Origin: Bacillus dicomae
GTDB lineage: Bacteria; Bacillota; Bacilli; Bacillales; Bacillaceae_G
Direction of reading: 5' to 3'
Length of the DNA: 64,000 nt
NCBI RefSeq assembly: GCF_006494425.1
Contig: NZ_VHIV01000004.1
Span: 186,001 to 250,000 of the forward strand
The notes under the pieces are model-generated. The model was not told the DNA's origin, did no database searches, and saw only the letters and a list, made by a program, of their open reading frames with translations. A program made the position numbers and the translations under genes. Numbering within the stretch: the stretch's first letter is position 1; each line of letters opens with the position of its first letter. This document shows positions 9,373 to 18,869 of this stretch, piece after piece.

Positions 9373-10083
9373 TCAATACTCAGAAGTTATGATCGGTGTG
9401 CCAACCACAATTGTATCTTTGTTGTCTGTAGAACGTATTGCTATTTGCACATTTATTTTCTCTCTATTTGTTGAAAGAGCGTCATCCCACTTTTTATTGT
9501 ATGCGGAGACTGACACAAATGCTCTTTCTTCTATCTGTTCGATCGCTCTTGCTGAAAGATCTTTCAAAACTTGATTGGTTTTATTTTGCAAAACACCTTC
9601 AATCTTATCATTCAGTACACCTTGAACACAAGTGTAAATTATAGGTTTTTCACTAAAAATTTTATTCGTTTTCTGAATATACTTCGGGTCCCATTTTGCC
9701 CCGCTTACTTCAAAGATAATGAAAGTGTTTTCTTTAGTATTTTCCTTACTCCAAGTTACTACTACTCGTTCTTCATAGGAAGAAAATTTTTTATAGGATG
9801 TAGCTTTATATCCATCTGGAGATTGCTCTAATTCCCACTTTTGAATATTCGCCTTGTCCTTCACATCGTTTAACAACTTTTGAAACGTATGTATATTAGA
9901 AATTGTTTTTGTTTCTCGTGCTAACCATGACCATTTCTCTACTTTAGCATTATTTTTCTCTACAGCTGCGATCATGTTCTCCATCTTCTGTTCATCGCTT
10001 ATCGGTTTCATCTCTCTATATCCAACCAAAAATAAAACAACACTAAGTGCAACAATAAGAATGGCTTTAAGCTTCAATTTCAT
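9373..10083 (-). CDS. ywmB: YwmB-family (DUF1779, TATA-box-binding-like fold) protein
   Basis: 236 residues with an N-terminal signal or anchor helix (KAILIVALSVVLFLVGY) and a soluble extracytoplasmic part; no catalytic motif is visible. Position between ywzB and murA matches B. subtilis ywmB, and the length agrees. The ribosome site GGAGGGG abuts the first ATG, so translation may start at the TTG two codons later (10075-10077). Biochemical function is unknown; envelope association is inferred from the signal sequence and the murA/spoIID context. Confidence 0.8.
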   Translation of the reverse strand: MKLKLKAILIVALSVVLFLVGYREMKPISDEQKMENMIAAVEKNNAKVEKWSWLARETKTISNIHTFQKLLNDVKDKANIQKWELEQSPDGYKATSYKKFSSYEERVVVTWSKENTKENTFIIFEVSGAKWDPKYIQKTNKIFSEKPIIYTCVQGVLNDKIEGVLQNKTNQVLKDLSARAIEQIEERAFVSVSAYNKKWDDALSTNREKINVQIAIRSTDNKDTIVVGTPIITSEY

Positions 10084-10128
10084 CCCCTCCTATCCCCATT
10101 GTTAACGGAGATTTGAGGTTCTATACAC

Positions 10129-10365
10129 TTACTTTACTAAATACGTTAAACTCTTTGAATAGCCTAAATAATCAAGGAAAAAGTTACTTACAGATGTCCC
10201 AATTGCAATTGTAATTAAAATGAGTAATACTCTCGTCTGCATCACCTTTCCAGGCTTCATTAAACGCTCAATGTGAATACCTTGTAAGGCCCACCACGTA
10301 ATGGTAATAAACAATAAATGCGAAACAATGGCAATCAGTGCTTGTTGCCCTAAAAGATGTGCCAA
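10129..10365 (-). CDS. ywzB: DUF1146 family membrane protein YwzB
   Basis: 78 residues with two membrane helices (ALIAIVSHLLFITITWWAL and VLLILITIAIGTSVSNFFL), the size and position of B. subtilis ywzB just upstream of ywmB. The start is TTG at 10363-10365, preceded by AAGGGG at about 9 nt. Function is unknown. It lies between the nuo operon and ywmB-murA-spoIID and is probably co-transcribed with the latter. Confidence 0.82.
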   Translation of the reverse strand: MAHLLGQQALIAIVSHLLFITITWWALQGIHIERLMKPGKVMQTRVLLILITIAIGTSVSNFFLDYLGYSKSLTYLVK

Positions 10366-10535
10366 AAAACCGACCCCTTTTTACCCAGCTACTACTTACG
10401 AAATCTTATAAAAACGATACCATAATAAGTAGGAGCCACACTTTTTCAAATACAAATAAGCATCTTACATTTTACATCGTAATTTTTCTCTTTAAAAACG
10501 TATACTTATATGCATTTTCAATTGTAATTCACACA

Positions 10536-10577
10536 AAATAAAAAGCGCAGAGTACCGACTCCACACCTTTTATTTTC
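10536..10577 (-). terminator. Terminator of the nuo operon
   Basis: Imperfect stem of AAAATAAAA..GAGT/ACTC..TTTTATTTT directly after the nuoN stop, with a T-rich tail on the minus strand. Confidence 0.7.
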
Positions 10578-10578
10578 A

Positions 10579-12099
10579 CTATTGTACCACGTTCCCTAAG
10601 AAGAAGAAATCTTTCATTAATGGAAAATATTCATAAAAGAAATTGTATCCAATCATCGGCATAATCCCTAGTATTACAATCGAAATTGCGCAAAGGCTCA
10701 TCACAACCTTTATATTGAGTGGCAAATGAATTTTCTCTTCTACTTCCCCCGTACGGAAAAACATTTGCTGTAAAATACGGAAATAATATACGAATGAAAT
10801 GACTGTTGTCCCCATCATAATAGAAGCTAGTACGTAATGAGCTTGCTCTACATGAAGTGCCCCTAAAAAGATGTTAATTTTCCCAATGAAACCAGCTGTT
10901 CCTGGTATCCCTGCTAGCGATAAAATAAAAATCGTCATCACGATTGCTGTAAATGGCGACCTTTTATATAACCCAGTGAAAATGGTGATATTTTCTTTGT
11001 CGCTTTGTAAGATTAAGCCGTGGATAATTGCAAACGCACCTATATTCATAAGCATATACGCCAACATGTAAAACCACATGCTATCCATCGTAAATGGTGA
11101 TAATGCTACAAGCGGAACGAGTAAATACCCTGCATGCGCGATTCCCGAATAAGCAAATAGGCGTTTTACGTTATATTGCTTTAATGCGACTACATTTCCA
11201 ATAACCATCGTAATACTAGCTAGCACAGCGATGTATATGCTCATACGTCCGTATAAAGATTGCATGTCTCCTTGCACAGATACACTTGCAAAAACCATGA
11301 GGAACAGACGAATAATAAGCAAGAACCCCGCGATTTTAGAAATCGTTCCAAGAAATGCAGTAACAGGTGTAGCAGCCCCTTCATATACATCAGGCGCCCA
11401 CATATGAAACGGCACTGTCGCAATTTTAAACGAGAGCCCAACAAGCAATAGTAGAAATGCAAGAGCTAACAATAACTGAATACCACCAGCCAGTTCCCCG
11501 GCAAATACTTTTTGCATATCCACGATATTGGTCGACCCTGTAATGCCGTATAAATAACTCATTCCAAAGAGCGTAATTGCTGTTCCAATTCCTCCGTTAA
11601 TGACATATTTCATTGCTGCCTCATTTGATGCACGGTTCTTTTTTCGTATTCCTACTAAAATATACGAAGAAAGTGAAAGCAATTCTAAACCGATGAAAAG
11701 TGTAATGAAGTCGACACTAGAGGCCATAAACATAGCCCCAAGAAGTGCCATCAAAAATAAGTAATAATATTCTCCCTTATCTTCAATTGGATTCTTCTTA
11801 TCATCGCTCATTGCGGTGCATAAGATGAGGGACGCTCCGCCTAATAACAATGTTTTAAACCCTTTTGAAAACCCATCTAGTACAAACGATCCGTTTAAAA
11901 TATCTCCCGCCGGTTCACCATATAGCGTAATTAATGACACGATTGCTACTATGACGGCCGCGATTGCACTAAGCGCTACATACCTATGGTTCAGCTTAAA
12001 AAACAAATCACATATGGAAAGAAGGATGGCAGCTCCGAGAATAATGAATTCTGGCACCATAAGATGCCACGATAAGCTAAGTAACGTATTCATATCCAT
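10579..12099 (-). CDS. nuoN: Complex I subunit NuoN
   Basis: 506 residues, about 14 membrane helices, one of the three antiporter-like proton-pumping subunits (Mrp-type fold). Conserved parts include LELLSLSSYILVGIRK, YVINGGIGTAITLFG and PFHMWAPDVYEGAATPV with the buried Lys/Glu network. It is the last gene of the nuo operon, starting 1 nt after the nuoM stop, with GGGGGTGA as ribosome site inside the end of nuoM. A terminator follows. Start at the first ATG or the one two codons later cannot be separated. Confidence 0.95.
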   Translation of the reverse strand: MDMNTLLSLSWHLMVPEFIILGAAILLSICDLFFKLNHRYVALSAIAAVIVAIVSLITLYGEPAGDILNGSFVLDGFSKGFKTLLLGGASLILCTAMSDDKKNPIEDKGEYYYLFLMALLGAMFMASSVDFITLFIGLELLSLSSYILVGIRKKNRASNEAAMKYVINGGIGTAITLFGMSYLYGITGSTNIVDMQKVFAGELAGGIQLLLALAFLLLLVGLSFKIATVPFHMWAPDVYEGAATPVTAFLGTISKIAGFLLIIRLFLMVFASVSVQGDMQSLYGRMSIYIAVLASITMVIGNVVALKQYNVKRLFAYSGIAHAGYLLVPLVALSPFTMDSMWFYMLAYMLMNIGAFAIIHGLILQSDKENITIFTGLYKRSPFTAIVMTIFILSLAGIPGTAGFIGKINIFLGALHVEQAHYVLASIMMGTTVISFVYYFRILQQMFFRTGEVEEKIHLPLNIKVVMSLCAISIVILGIMPMIGYNFFYEYFPLMKDFFFLGNVVQ

Positions 12100-12100
12100 C

Positions 12101-13603
12101 CTACTTCACCCCCAATGTTTTCAATGTATTTTGAAGCGGATCCCCTAATATTTCTGGCATTACTCCAATTGCAATAATGCAGAAGATAAGTAGCAAAATA
12201 GGGACGTACTCCCATCCGTGTATATCAGCTTTCGCTTCCCACTCTTTCTTACCAAATGTTACTTGAAGTGTCGCTCTTAATACGTATACAGCGGTTAAAA
12301 TGATGCCAAGCACACCGATTGCCGCAATGACTGGTTCTCCTTGAAATAAACCGAGAAAGGCAAGAAACTCGCTAACAAATCCAGACATTCCTGGCAATCC
12401 GAGCGATGCCATTCCTCCTGCTAAGAAGAATCCGCTAAGTACTGGTACACTTTTTGCGAGTCCGCCAAGCGCTGTAATATCCGACGTTCCAAATCGTTGT
12501 TCTATAACACCAAGTAAGAAAAAGAGTAAGGCTGCAATTAAACCGTGAGACACAACTTGGAATAGTGCTCCTTGTGTACCTGGTGCATTTAACGCCGCAA
12601 GGCCCATTAATACAATGCCCATATGCGAAATACTAGAGTAAGCGAGCACCTTCCGAAAGTCCGTTTGGATAAGTGCTAGAAAGGCCCCGTACAATAAATT
12701 AATAACTCCTAAAATCGCAATTAACGTTGCAAACTCGCGAAAGTATTCCGGGAATAGCCCCTGTCCGAAGCGGATTATACCGTATGCTCCAATCTTCAGT
12801 AAAACGCCCGCATGAAGCATAACGACAGCCGGATGCGCTTCAATATGAACATTGACCATCCAGCGATGTAACGGGAAAACGGGTAGTTTAATTGCAAAAG
12901 CGATCATTATAGCAATGAATATACCGAGCTGTAAGCTACTCGGGATGATTTGTCCTCCCCCCGCATTTACTCCTGCTAATATCTCTTTCAGTTCTGCAAT
13001 ATTTGTTGTACCTGTTTTCGCAAATAAGACTGAGAAAACGATGAGCAAAATGGCGGAGCCAATACCGTTATATATTAAATAACTATAAGCAGCCTTTTCA
13101 CTCGACAATTTCCCCCACTTTCCAATTAATAAGAACATTGGTGGCAACGTAATTTCAAAGAAGATAAAGAACAACATTAAATTTTGAGCAGCAAAGACCC
13201 CAAGCATCCCTATTTCTAACATGAGTAACAGCATATAAAAAGCTTTCAAATTCTTTTTAATAGTAAATGCTGCAATTGCTGCAAGCATCGCTAGAAGGGC
13301 TGTCAGCACCATCATAACGAGCGATAAACCATCAATACCAAGCTCGTAATAAATGGAAAACCACCTTTTATCCACCGCTGCAAAATCCCCAAATTTAATC
13401 CATTTCACTTTTTCATCAAATAGCGCCAAACTCTTTCCAGAAGCATATGTACAAGCGAGGACGATAGCGATTCCGAATGGAAGCGTCGTTCCAAATAAAC
13501 CAAGCGCTCGCACTGTACGCGATTCCTTTTTCGGTGTTAAGGCAAGTAAAAGAATTCCTAACAGCGGGGAAAAAATGAAGAACGTTAATAACAAATCATT
13601 CAT
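12101..13603 (-). CDS. nuoM: Complex I subunit NuoM
   Basis: 500 residues, about 14 membrane helices, antiporter-like proton channel. The sequence contains FFEITLPPMFLLIGKWG and LPVFPLHRWMVNVHIEAHP, plus the HMGIVLMGL segment, all typical of NuoM. Its ATG overlaps the nuoL stop (ATGA), so translation is coupled. Acts in the membrane arm between NuoL and NuoN. Confidence 0.95.
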   Translation of the reverse strand: MNDLLLTFFIFSPLLGILLLALTPKKESRTVRALGLFGTTLPFGIAIVLACTYASGKSLALFDEKVKWIKFGDFAAVDKRWFSIYYELGIDGLSLVMMVLTALLAMLAAIAAFTIKKNLKAFYMLLLMLEIGMLGVFAAQNLMLFFIFFEITLPPMFLLIGKWGKLSSEKAAYSYLIYNGIGSAILLIVFSVLFAKTGTTNIAELKEILAGVNAGGGQIIPSSLQLGIFIAIMIAFAIKLPVFPLHRWMVNVHIEAHPAVVMLHAGVLLKIGAYGIIRFGQGLFPEYFREFATLIAILGVINLLYGAFLALIQTDFRKVLAYSSISHMGIVLMGLAALNAPGTQGALFQVVSHGLIAALLFFLLGVIEQRFGTSDITALGGLAKSVPVLSGFFLAGGMASLGLPGMSGFVSEFLAFLGLFQGEPVIAAIGVLGIILTAVYVLRATLQVTFGKKEWEAKADIHGWEYVPILLLIFCIIAIGVMPEILGDPLQNTLKTLGVK

Positions 13604-15462
13604 CGTAAATCCCCTCCCGTATAGAGCAAAATAATGAAGAGTACTGCAAGCGAAACAGCTGTTACAGTCCCGTACACTTGTACATTTCCGTTTTGAAGTC
13701 TAGATCCGAGTCCGCTTATCCCTTTCACTAAACTCCCTATTAAAACGGCAACTCCTTCGACTACATACACCTCAAATAAGCGAAGCACATGAGAGATTCC
13801 TTTCGTAATAGGAATCACCGTCATATTGTATAGTTCATCCACATAGTATTTTTCTTTCAAAAGATTATAAAGAGTTGTTTCCTCGCCTCCTGCCCAATCT
13901 CTAGAAATAGATTTCTTGCCATATATGAAATACGCAAGAGCGATTCCCGCAAATGAAACGAGCGTCGCAACAATCATAATCCAAACTGGTCCGTGTACCT
14001 CTCGTGCTTTAAATGCTACATCTTTCGTAAGCCAATCCCCGAGAAACGTTCCAAACCACGGTGTATTTATATAACCTGCCACTACTGCAAGGACGCCGAG
14101 GACGATCATCGGATACGTCATAATGCGGGGCGATTCATGCACGTCTTCCTTCGTCTTCGCCTCCCCAGTAAAGACAAGGAAGTATAGACGGAACATGTAA
14201 AATGCTGTTAAAAATGCTGCAATTACTGCTAATATGAATAAAACGTAATTGCCATTCATCCAAGCCGCTGCTAAAATTTCATCTTTACTAAAGAAGCCGG
14301 AAAGGAGTGGCACACCACTAATTGCAAGAGTACCGATTAAAAATAGTGCACCCGTTACTTTCATCTTCTTCTGTAAACCGCCCATTTTATTAATGTTTTG
14401 CGTATGCACTGCATGAATGACACTTCCTGCCGCCAAAAATAGTAGCGCTTTAAAAAAAGCGTGTGTCGTTAAATGGAAAACACCAGCTACATAACCAGCA
14501 GATCCTAACGCAAGCATCATATACCCAAGCTGGCTAACTGTAGAATAAGCAAGCACTCTCTTTATATCCGTTTGTACAAGACCGATAGAAGCCGCAAAGA
14601 TTGCAGTGAAGGCTCCAACGATTGCCACTGTCTGCATCGCCACCGCACTTGCCGAAAATAACGGGAACATTGTCGCCACTAAATATACGCCAGCTGCAAC
14701 CATCGTCGCCGCATGAATAAGTGCCGAAACAGGCGTCGGTCCTTCCATCGCATCTGGTAACCACGTATGAAGCGGGAACTGACCTGATTTGCCCATCGCA
14801 CCGATAAAAATCAAAATCGCTGTTATTGTAATCATCGTAGGGGGAAGATCTCCCGTATGAACCGCCCTAAATATTGCGTCATATTCAAAACTACCTGCAT
14901 GCCAGAAAATTAAGATCATCCCAATAAATAAACCGACATCTCCAATACGAGTCATAATAAAAGCCTTTTTCGCAGCAGCCTTTGCTTCTTCTTTAAAGAA
15001 ATAAAAACCGATGAGTAAAAACGAACCGAGGCCTACTAACTCCCAAAATATATAAAGCTGTAATAAATTCGGTGATATAACGAGCCCGAGCATCGCAAAT
15101 GTAAAGAGCCCTAAATAGGCATAAAAGGTTGGTAATCTTTCCTCACCTTTCATATAACCTTTCGAATACACATGTACAAGTAAACTCACAAGTGTAACGA
15201 TAAACAGCATTAAAGCTCCTAATGCAGTCACTTCAAAACCAAACGATATATCAATATCTCCCGTTCTAAGCCATACCCACTTATGCTTTACGCTTGCTTC
15301 TGAAAACCGTTCTATTAATACAAGTACCGCAAATATAAAGGAGAGAAAGACGAAGAAAATACTAAGTACGCTGCTTCCTTCTCTAATTTTCTTCCCGAAT
15401 ATAATTAACAACAAAAACGAAACAAGCGGGAAAAGCGGTATGAGCCATGCATAATCGATCAT
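13600..15462 (-). CDS. nuoL: Complex I subunit NuoL
   Basis: 620 residues, the distal antiporter-like subunit, with 15-16 membrane helices and the long lateral amphipathic helix at the C-terminal side. Recognisable stretches are FYFFKEEAKAAAKKAF, GKSGQFPLHTWLPDAMEGP and ALIHAATMVAAGVY, with the Lys and Glu of the proton path. The C-terminus ends in a final membrane helix. It follows nuoK by about 30 nt, and its stop overlaps the nuoM start. Confidence 0.95.
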   Translation of the reverse strand: MIDYAWLIPLFPLVSFLLLIIFGKKIREGSSVLSIFFVFLSFIFAVLVLIERFSEASVKHKWVWLRTGDIDISFGFEVTALGALMLFIVTLVSLLVHVYSKGYMKGEERLPTFYAYLGLFTFAMLGLVISPNLLQLYIFWELVGLGSFLLIGFYFFKEEAKAAAKKAFIMTRIGDVGLFIGMILIFWHAGSFEYDAIFRAVHTGDLPPTMITITAILIFIGAMGKSGQFPLHTWLPDAMEGPTPVSALIHAATMVAAGVYLVATMFPLFSASAVAMQTVAIVGAFTAIFAASIGLVQTDIKRVLAYSTVSQLGYMMLALGSAGYVAGVFHLTTHAFFKALLFLAAGSVIHAVHTQNINKMGGLQKKMKVTGALFLIGTLAISGVPLLSGFFSKDEILAAAWMNGNYVLFILAVIAAFLTAFYMFRLYFLVFTGEAKTKEDVHESPRIMTYPMIVLGVLAVVAGYINTPWFGTFLGDWLTKDVAFKAREVHGPVWIMIVATLVSFAGIALAYFIYGKKSISRDWAGGEETTLYNLLKEKYYVDELYNMTVIPITKGISHVLRLFEVYVVEGVAVLIGSLVKGISGLGSRLQNGNVQVYGTVTAVSLAVLFIILLYTGGDLR

Positions 15463-15491
15463 TGTTTCCTTCCCCCTTTTCGGTCACAATG

Positions 15492-15806
15492 TTATCCTTT
15501 GAGCGTATCCATTTCATCTACATGAACCGTCGTACGATTACGATATAAAGCAATCAAGATGGCGAGCCCTACCGCCGCCTCCGCTGCTGCTACAGCCATC
15601 GTAAACAGAGAGAAAATTTGCCCTGTTAAATTTGGGAACAAACCTAATTTACTAAACGCTACTAAATTTAAATTGGCCGCGTTAAGCATTAATTCGATAC
15701 AAACTAAGACAATTACTGTATTTCGCTTCGTTAAAGCTCCAAACAAACCGATGCAAAACAAAATAATCGCAAGCGTTAAATACGCAGAAGCCGGAACGCT
15801 ACTCAT
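15492..15806 (-). CDS. nuoK: Complex I subunit NuoK
   Basis: 104 residues with three membrane helices; the Glu in [16 protein letters not shown] and a second acidic position in helix 3 ([11 protein letters not shown]) are the conserved proton-channel residues. The start ATG 15804-15806 has GAGGAGG upstream and gives the family length; the upstream in-frame extension would overlap nuoJ without family support. It overlaps nuoJ by 8 nt. Confidence 0.95.
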   Translation of the reverse strand: MSSVPASAYLTLAIILFCIGLFGALTKRNTVIVLVCIELMLNAANLNLVAFSKLGLFPNLTGQIFSLFTMAVAAAEAAVGLAILIALYRNRTTVHVDEMDTLKG

Positions 15807-16323
15807 TGGAACCCTCCTCTTTCTCATCCTTCTTCGCAAGTATAATCGCGCCAACAAGTGCTACAAGTAAAATAACTGAGGTTAATTCAAATGGAATAAT
15901 ATATTTCGAATAGAGAAGTGTACCGATTTGAAGTGTGTTTTTTTCATGGAGAGGTAAACTTCCTTGTGTGCTTTCATTTGCAAAATCAATGTTGTTAACA
16001 GCGAAATACATAACTGCCCCAAATGCTACAACCGCAAAGAAGATAATCCATTTTCGAAGAGTAAGACGCGATTCATTTTCCGCGTTATGCTTCGTTAACA
16101 TAATGCCAAAAATCATAATAATTGTGATCGCACCAGAGTAAAGTAAAATTTGTGCAACGCCTATAAATTCAGCTGATAAAAGAAAGTACAAACCTGCAAT
16201 GCTGAGGAATGTCAGAACGAGGGCTAGCATCATATGCATAACTTTCGTTAAATTCAACATAAGAACACCGCCGATAATTGCAGACAAGGATAGTATAAAG
16301 AATGCTACAAACTCGCCATTCAT
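15799..16323 (-). CDS. nuoJ: Complex I subunit NuoJ
   Basis: 174 residues, five predicted membrane helices, with the pi-bulge-containing segment ADQI-like region represented by [20 protein letters not shown], typical of NuoJ/ND6. The C-terminus is charged ([11 protein letters not shown]). Its ATG overlaps the nuoI stop (ATGA) and its end overlaps nuoK. Confidence 0.93.
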   Translation of the reverse strand: MNGEFVAFFILSLSAIIGGVLMLNLTKVMHMMLALVLTFLSIAGLYFLLSAEFIGVAQILLYSGAITIIMIFGIMLTKHNAENESRLTLRKWIIFFAVVAFGAVMYFAVNNIDFANESTQGSLPLHEKNTLQIGTLLYSKYIIPFELTSVILLVALVGAIILAKKDEKEEGSNE

Positions 16324-16739
16324 GCTTTATTCTCCTTCCTGACATTTGCGTCGTTTTCATCAAGCCACTGCAAATTTTTAAATAAGTCATCACGTGAATA
16401 TTCCGCAAGTTCAAAGTTATTTGTCATGACAATCGCCTCTGTCGGACAAACTTCAGTACATAAATCACATAGAATACAAATTTCAAAATTAATATCGTAC
16501 GTGTCGATAATTTTTCCTTTTTTCGTAGGATCCGGATGTTTTTTACCCGTTAACTGAATACAGTCTGTCGGACAAATGTTAGAACATTGATTACAAACAA
16601 TACATTTTTCTGGATAAAACTTTTGAATCCCTCGAAAACGGTCTGGCAGTGGTAACGGTTGATTCGGATAATCATACGTCACCTTCTTCTTACTCAAATT
16701 GCTTAATGTATATTTTAATCCTTTAAATAGTCCTTTCAT
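16320..16739 (-). CDS. nuoI: Complex I iron-sulfur subunit NuoI
   Basis: 139 residues with two 4Fe-4S motifs, CIVCNQCSNICP and CILCDLCTEVCP, binding clusters N6a and N6b in the peripheral arm. These pass electrons towards NuoB. RBS GGGGGGTG lies upstream of the ATG. The C-terminal Asp-rich end overlaps the start of nuoJ. Confidence 0.96.
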   Translation of the reverse strand: MKGLFKGLKYTLSNLSKKKVTYDYPNQPLPLPDRFRGIQKFYPEKCIVCNQCSNICPTDCIQLTGKKHPDPTKKGKIIDTYDINFEICILCDLCTEVCPTEAIVMTNNFELAEYSRDDLFKNLQWLDENDANVRKENKA

Positions 16740-16764
16740 CTCTTACTGGCACCCCCCTCATAGA

Positions 16765-17766
16765 TTAGAAGAATAACTCCTTAATCAATGCCGTTAAGAA
16801 AATATTGGCAAGTGCAATTGGCAATAATACTTTCCAGCCAAACTCCATTAACTGATCACCTCTTATACGCGGAAACGTGACGCGGAACCAAATTAACAGA
16901 AAGACTACACTGCTAAATTTCAAAGCAAACCATACGGCACCTGGGATAAATCCAAGGAACATAACTGGATTCCATCCGCCTAAAAAGAGTACTGTAATTA
17001 AAGATGCCATCCCGAAGAAATATACGTACTCCGAAAGCATGAAAAACGCCCAGCGAAACCCTGAGTACTCCGTATGATATCCAGAAACAAGTTCTGACTC
17101 CGCTTCTGGTAAATCGAATGGCGTCCTATTTAACTCTGCTACCGCTGCGATTAAGAAAACGACGAAACCGATTGGTTGCACGAAAATGTACCAAACATTC
17201 TCCTGCGCTGCTACAATCTCATTTAAATTCAGGCTACCAGCTAACAAAACGACGCCGATTACACTCATTACGAGCGGGATCTCATAAGAAATCATTTGCG
17301 CCGCCGCACGCATCCCCCCTAAAAGGGAATATTTATTATTCGATGCCCATCCTCCGGTTACGACGCCAATCGTCGTAATACCAGAAACGGCAATATAGTA
17401 AAGTAGCCCTACTCCAATATCCGCGAACTGAAATTTATCAGTAAATGGGATAACGGCAAGCACCATAAATGCTGGTGCGAATGCAATGACCGGTGCTAAT
17501 ATAAACAACGGTTTATCTGCAGCCTTCGGAATACTATCTTCTTTCAGTAATAGTTTTAAAACATCGGCTACCGTTTGCAGCAGACCGAACCGGCCCCCAA
17601 CTTGGTTTGGTCCAATCCGCCCTTGCATAAAACCCATCACTTTCCGTTCTGCCAAAATACCATATGTAACGAAGCCAAGGACTGCAAATAATAGAAGCAC
17701 GGCTAATCCGAAAAAAATGAAGAAATTCGTCCAGCTTGAAGGTGATTGTAAGAGCGTTTCAATCAT
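16765..17766 (-). CDS. nuoH: Complex I subunit NuoH
   Basis: 333 residues, eight to nine membrane helices; connects the peripheral and membrane arms and lines the quinone cavity. Conserved loops ERKVMGFMQGRIGPNQVGG, AELNRTPFDLPEAESELV and the GYHTEYSGFRWAFF stretch are present. The gene starts one base inside the nuoD stop (TAATG). Confidence 0.96.
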   Translation of the reverse strand: MIETLLQSPSSWTNFFIFFGLAVLLLFAVLGFVTYGILAERKVMGFMQGRIGPNQVGGRFGLLQTVADVLKLLLKEDSIPKAADKPLFILAPVIAFAPAFMVLAVIPFTDKFQFADIGVGLLYYIAVSGITTIGVVTGGWASNNKYSLLGGMRAAAQMISYEIPLVMSVIGVVLLAGSLNLNEIVAAQENVWYIFVQPIGFVVFLIAAVAELNRTPFDLPEAESELVSGYHTEYSGFRWAFFMLSEYVYFFGMASLITVLFLGGWNPVMFLGFIPGAVWFALKFSSVVFLLIWFRVTFPRIRGDQLMEFGWKVLLPIALANIFLTALIKELFF

Positions 17767-18866
17767 TAGCCATCAACCTCCCCAAGTACAATATCCACTC
17801 CACCTAAAATCGTAATTAAATTGGCGATGTTTTCACCTTTCAATAACTTCGGTAAAATTTGCAAATTGTAAAAAGACGGTCTGCGAAACTTCAAACGGTA
17901 CGGCTCTTTCTTTCCGTCACTAGCAATATAGCAGCCAATCTCTCCGCGAGGCGACTCTATACGGACGAACGCTTCCCCTTTAGGTGCCTTAATAATTTTT
18001 GGCACCTTCGCCAGCACGGCCCCGTCTTTTGGGAACTGCTGGACAGCTTGCTCAACAATTTTTAAAGACTCCTCAATTTCTTGCATGCGGCAAACGTAGC
18101 GATCCCAAGCATCCCCCACGCTCCCAACAGGAATATCGAAATCGAAGCGATCATAAATGGAATACGGCTCATCTTTGCGAAGATCCCAGTTCACCCCGGT
18201 ACACCGCAAGTTCGCTCCGCTTAAAGAATACGAAATCGCTTCTTCCGCGCTATATATACCAACGCCTTTTACACGATTTAAGAAAATCTCATTACCACTA
18301 ACAAGATCATGATAACCTGCCAATTGCTCCCTCATATACGGAACAAACTCTTCCACCTTTTCAATCCAGCCGTCCGGCGCATCCCATTTCACACCGCCGA
18401 CTCTCATATAGTTAAAAGTAAGCCGTGCACCGCATAATTCATTTAATAAATTAATAATCATTTCTCGTTCACGAAACGCGTACAAAAACGGGCTAACCGC
18501 CCCTATATCAAGAAGATTTGTCCCCCACCAAACGAGGTGGCTCGCAACCCTTCCAAGCTCCATTGCAAGTACTCGCAAGTATTCGGCCCGCTCCGGGATT
18601 TCAAGCCCCATCATCGTCTCTACAGCATGGCAAATGACGTAATTATTCGTCATGGCTGATAAATAGTCCATCCGATCTGTATAAGGGATAATTTGCGTAT
18701 ACTGTAAGCTCTCCGCAATCTTTTCGGTCCCGCGATGCAAATATCCAATAACCGGTGTAGCTTCTTTAATAATTTCCCCGTCAATCTTAATAACAAGCCT
18801 GAACACACCGTGCGTACTCGGATGCTGAGGACCTACATTCAAAAGCATTTCTTCCGTACGGATCAT
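17766..18866 (-). CDS. nuoD: Complex I 49-kDa subunit NuoD
   Basis: 366 residues, related to the large subunit of NiFe hydrogenase, forming the quinone site together with NuoB. The family opening LNVGPQHPSTHGVFRLV carries the quinone-site His. Also present are GYLHRGTEKIAESLQY and the C-terminal GEVDG end. It is a stand-alone gene, not fused to NuoC as in some bacteria. Start ATG 18864-18866 has GGAGGTG upstream. Confidence 0.96.
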   Translation of the reverse strand: MIRTEEMLLNVGPQHPSTHGVFRLVIKIDGEIIKEATPVIGYLHRGTEKIAESLQYTQIIPYTDRMDYLSAMTNNYVICHAVETMMGLEIPERAEYLRVLAMELGRVASHLVWWGTNLLDIGAVSPFLYAFREREMIINLLNELCGARLTFNYMRVGGVKWDAPDGWIEKVEEFVPYMREQLAGYHDLVSGNEIFLNRVKGVGIYSAEEAISYSLSGANLRCTGVNWDLRKDEPYSIYDRFDFDIPVGSVGDAWDRYVCRMQEIEESLKIVEQAVQQFPKDGAVLAKVPKIIKAPKGEAFVRIESPRGEIGCYIASDGKKEPYRLKFRRPSFYNLQILPKLLKGENIANLITILGGVDIVLGEVDG

Positions 18867-18869
18867 TAG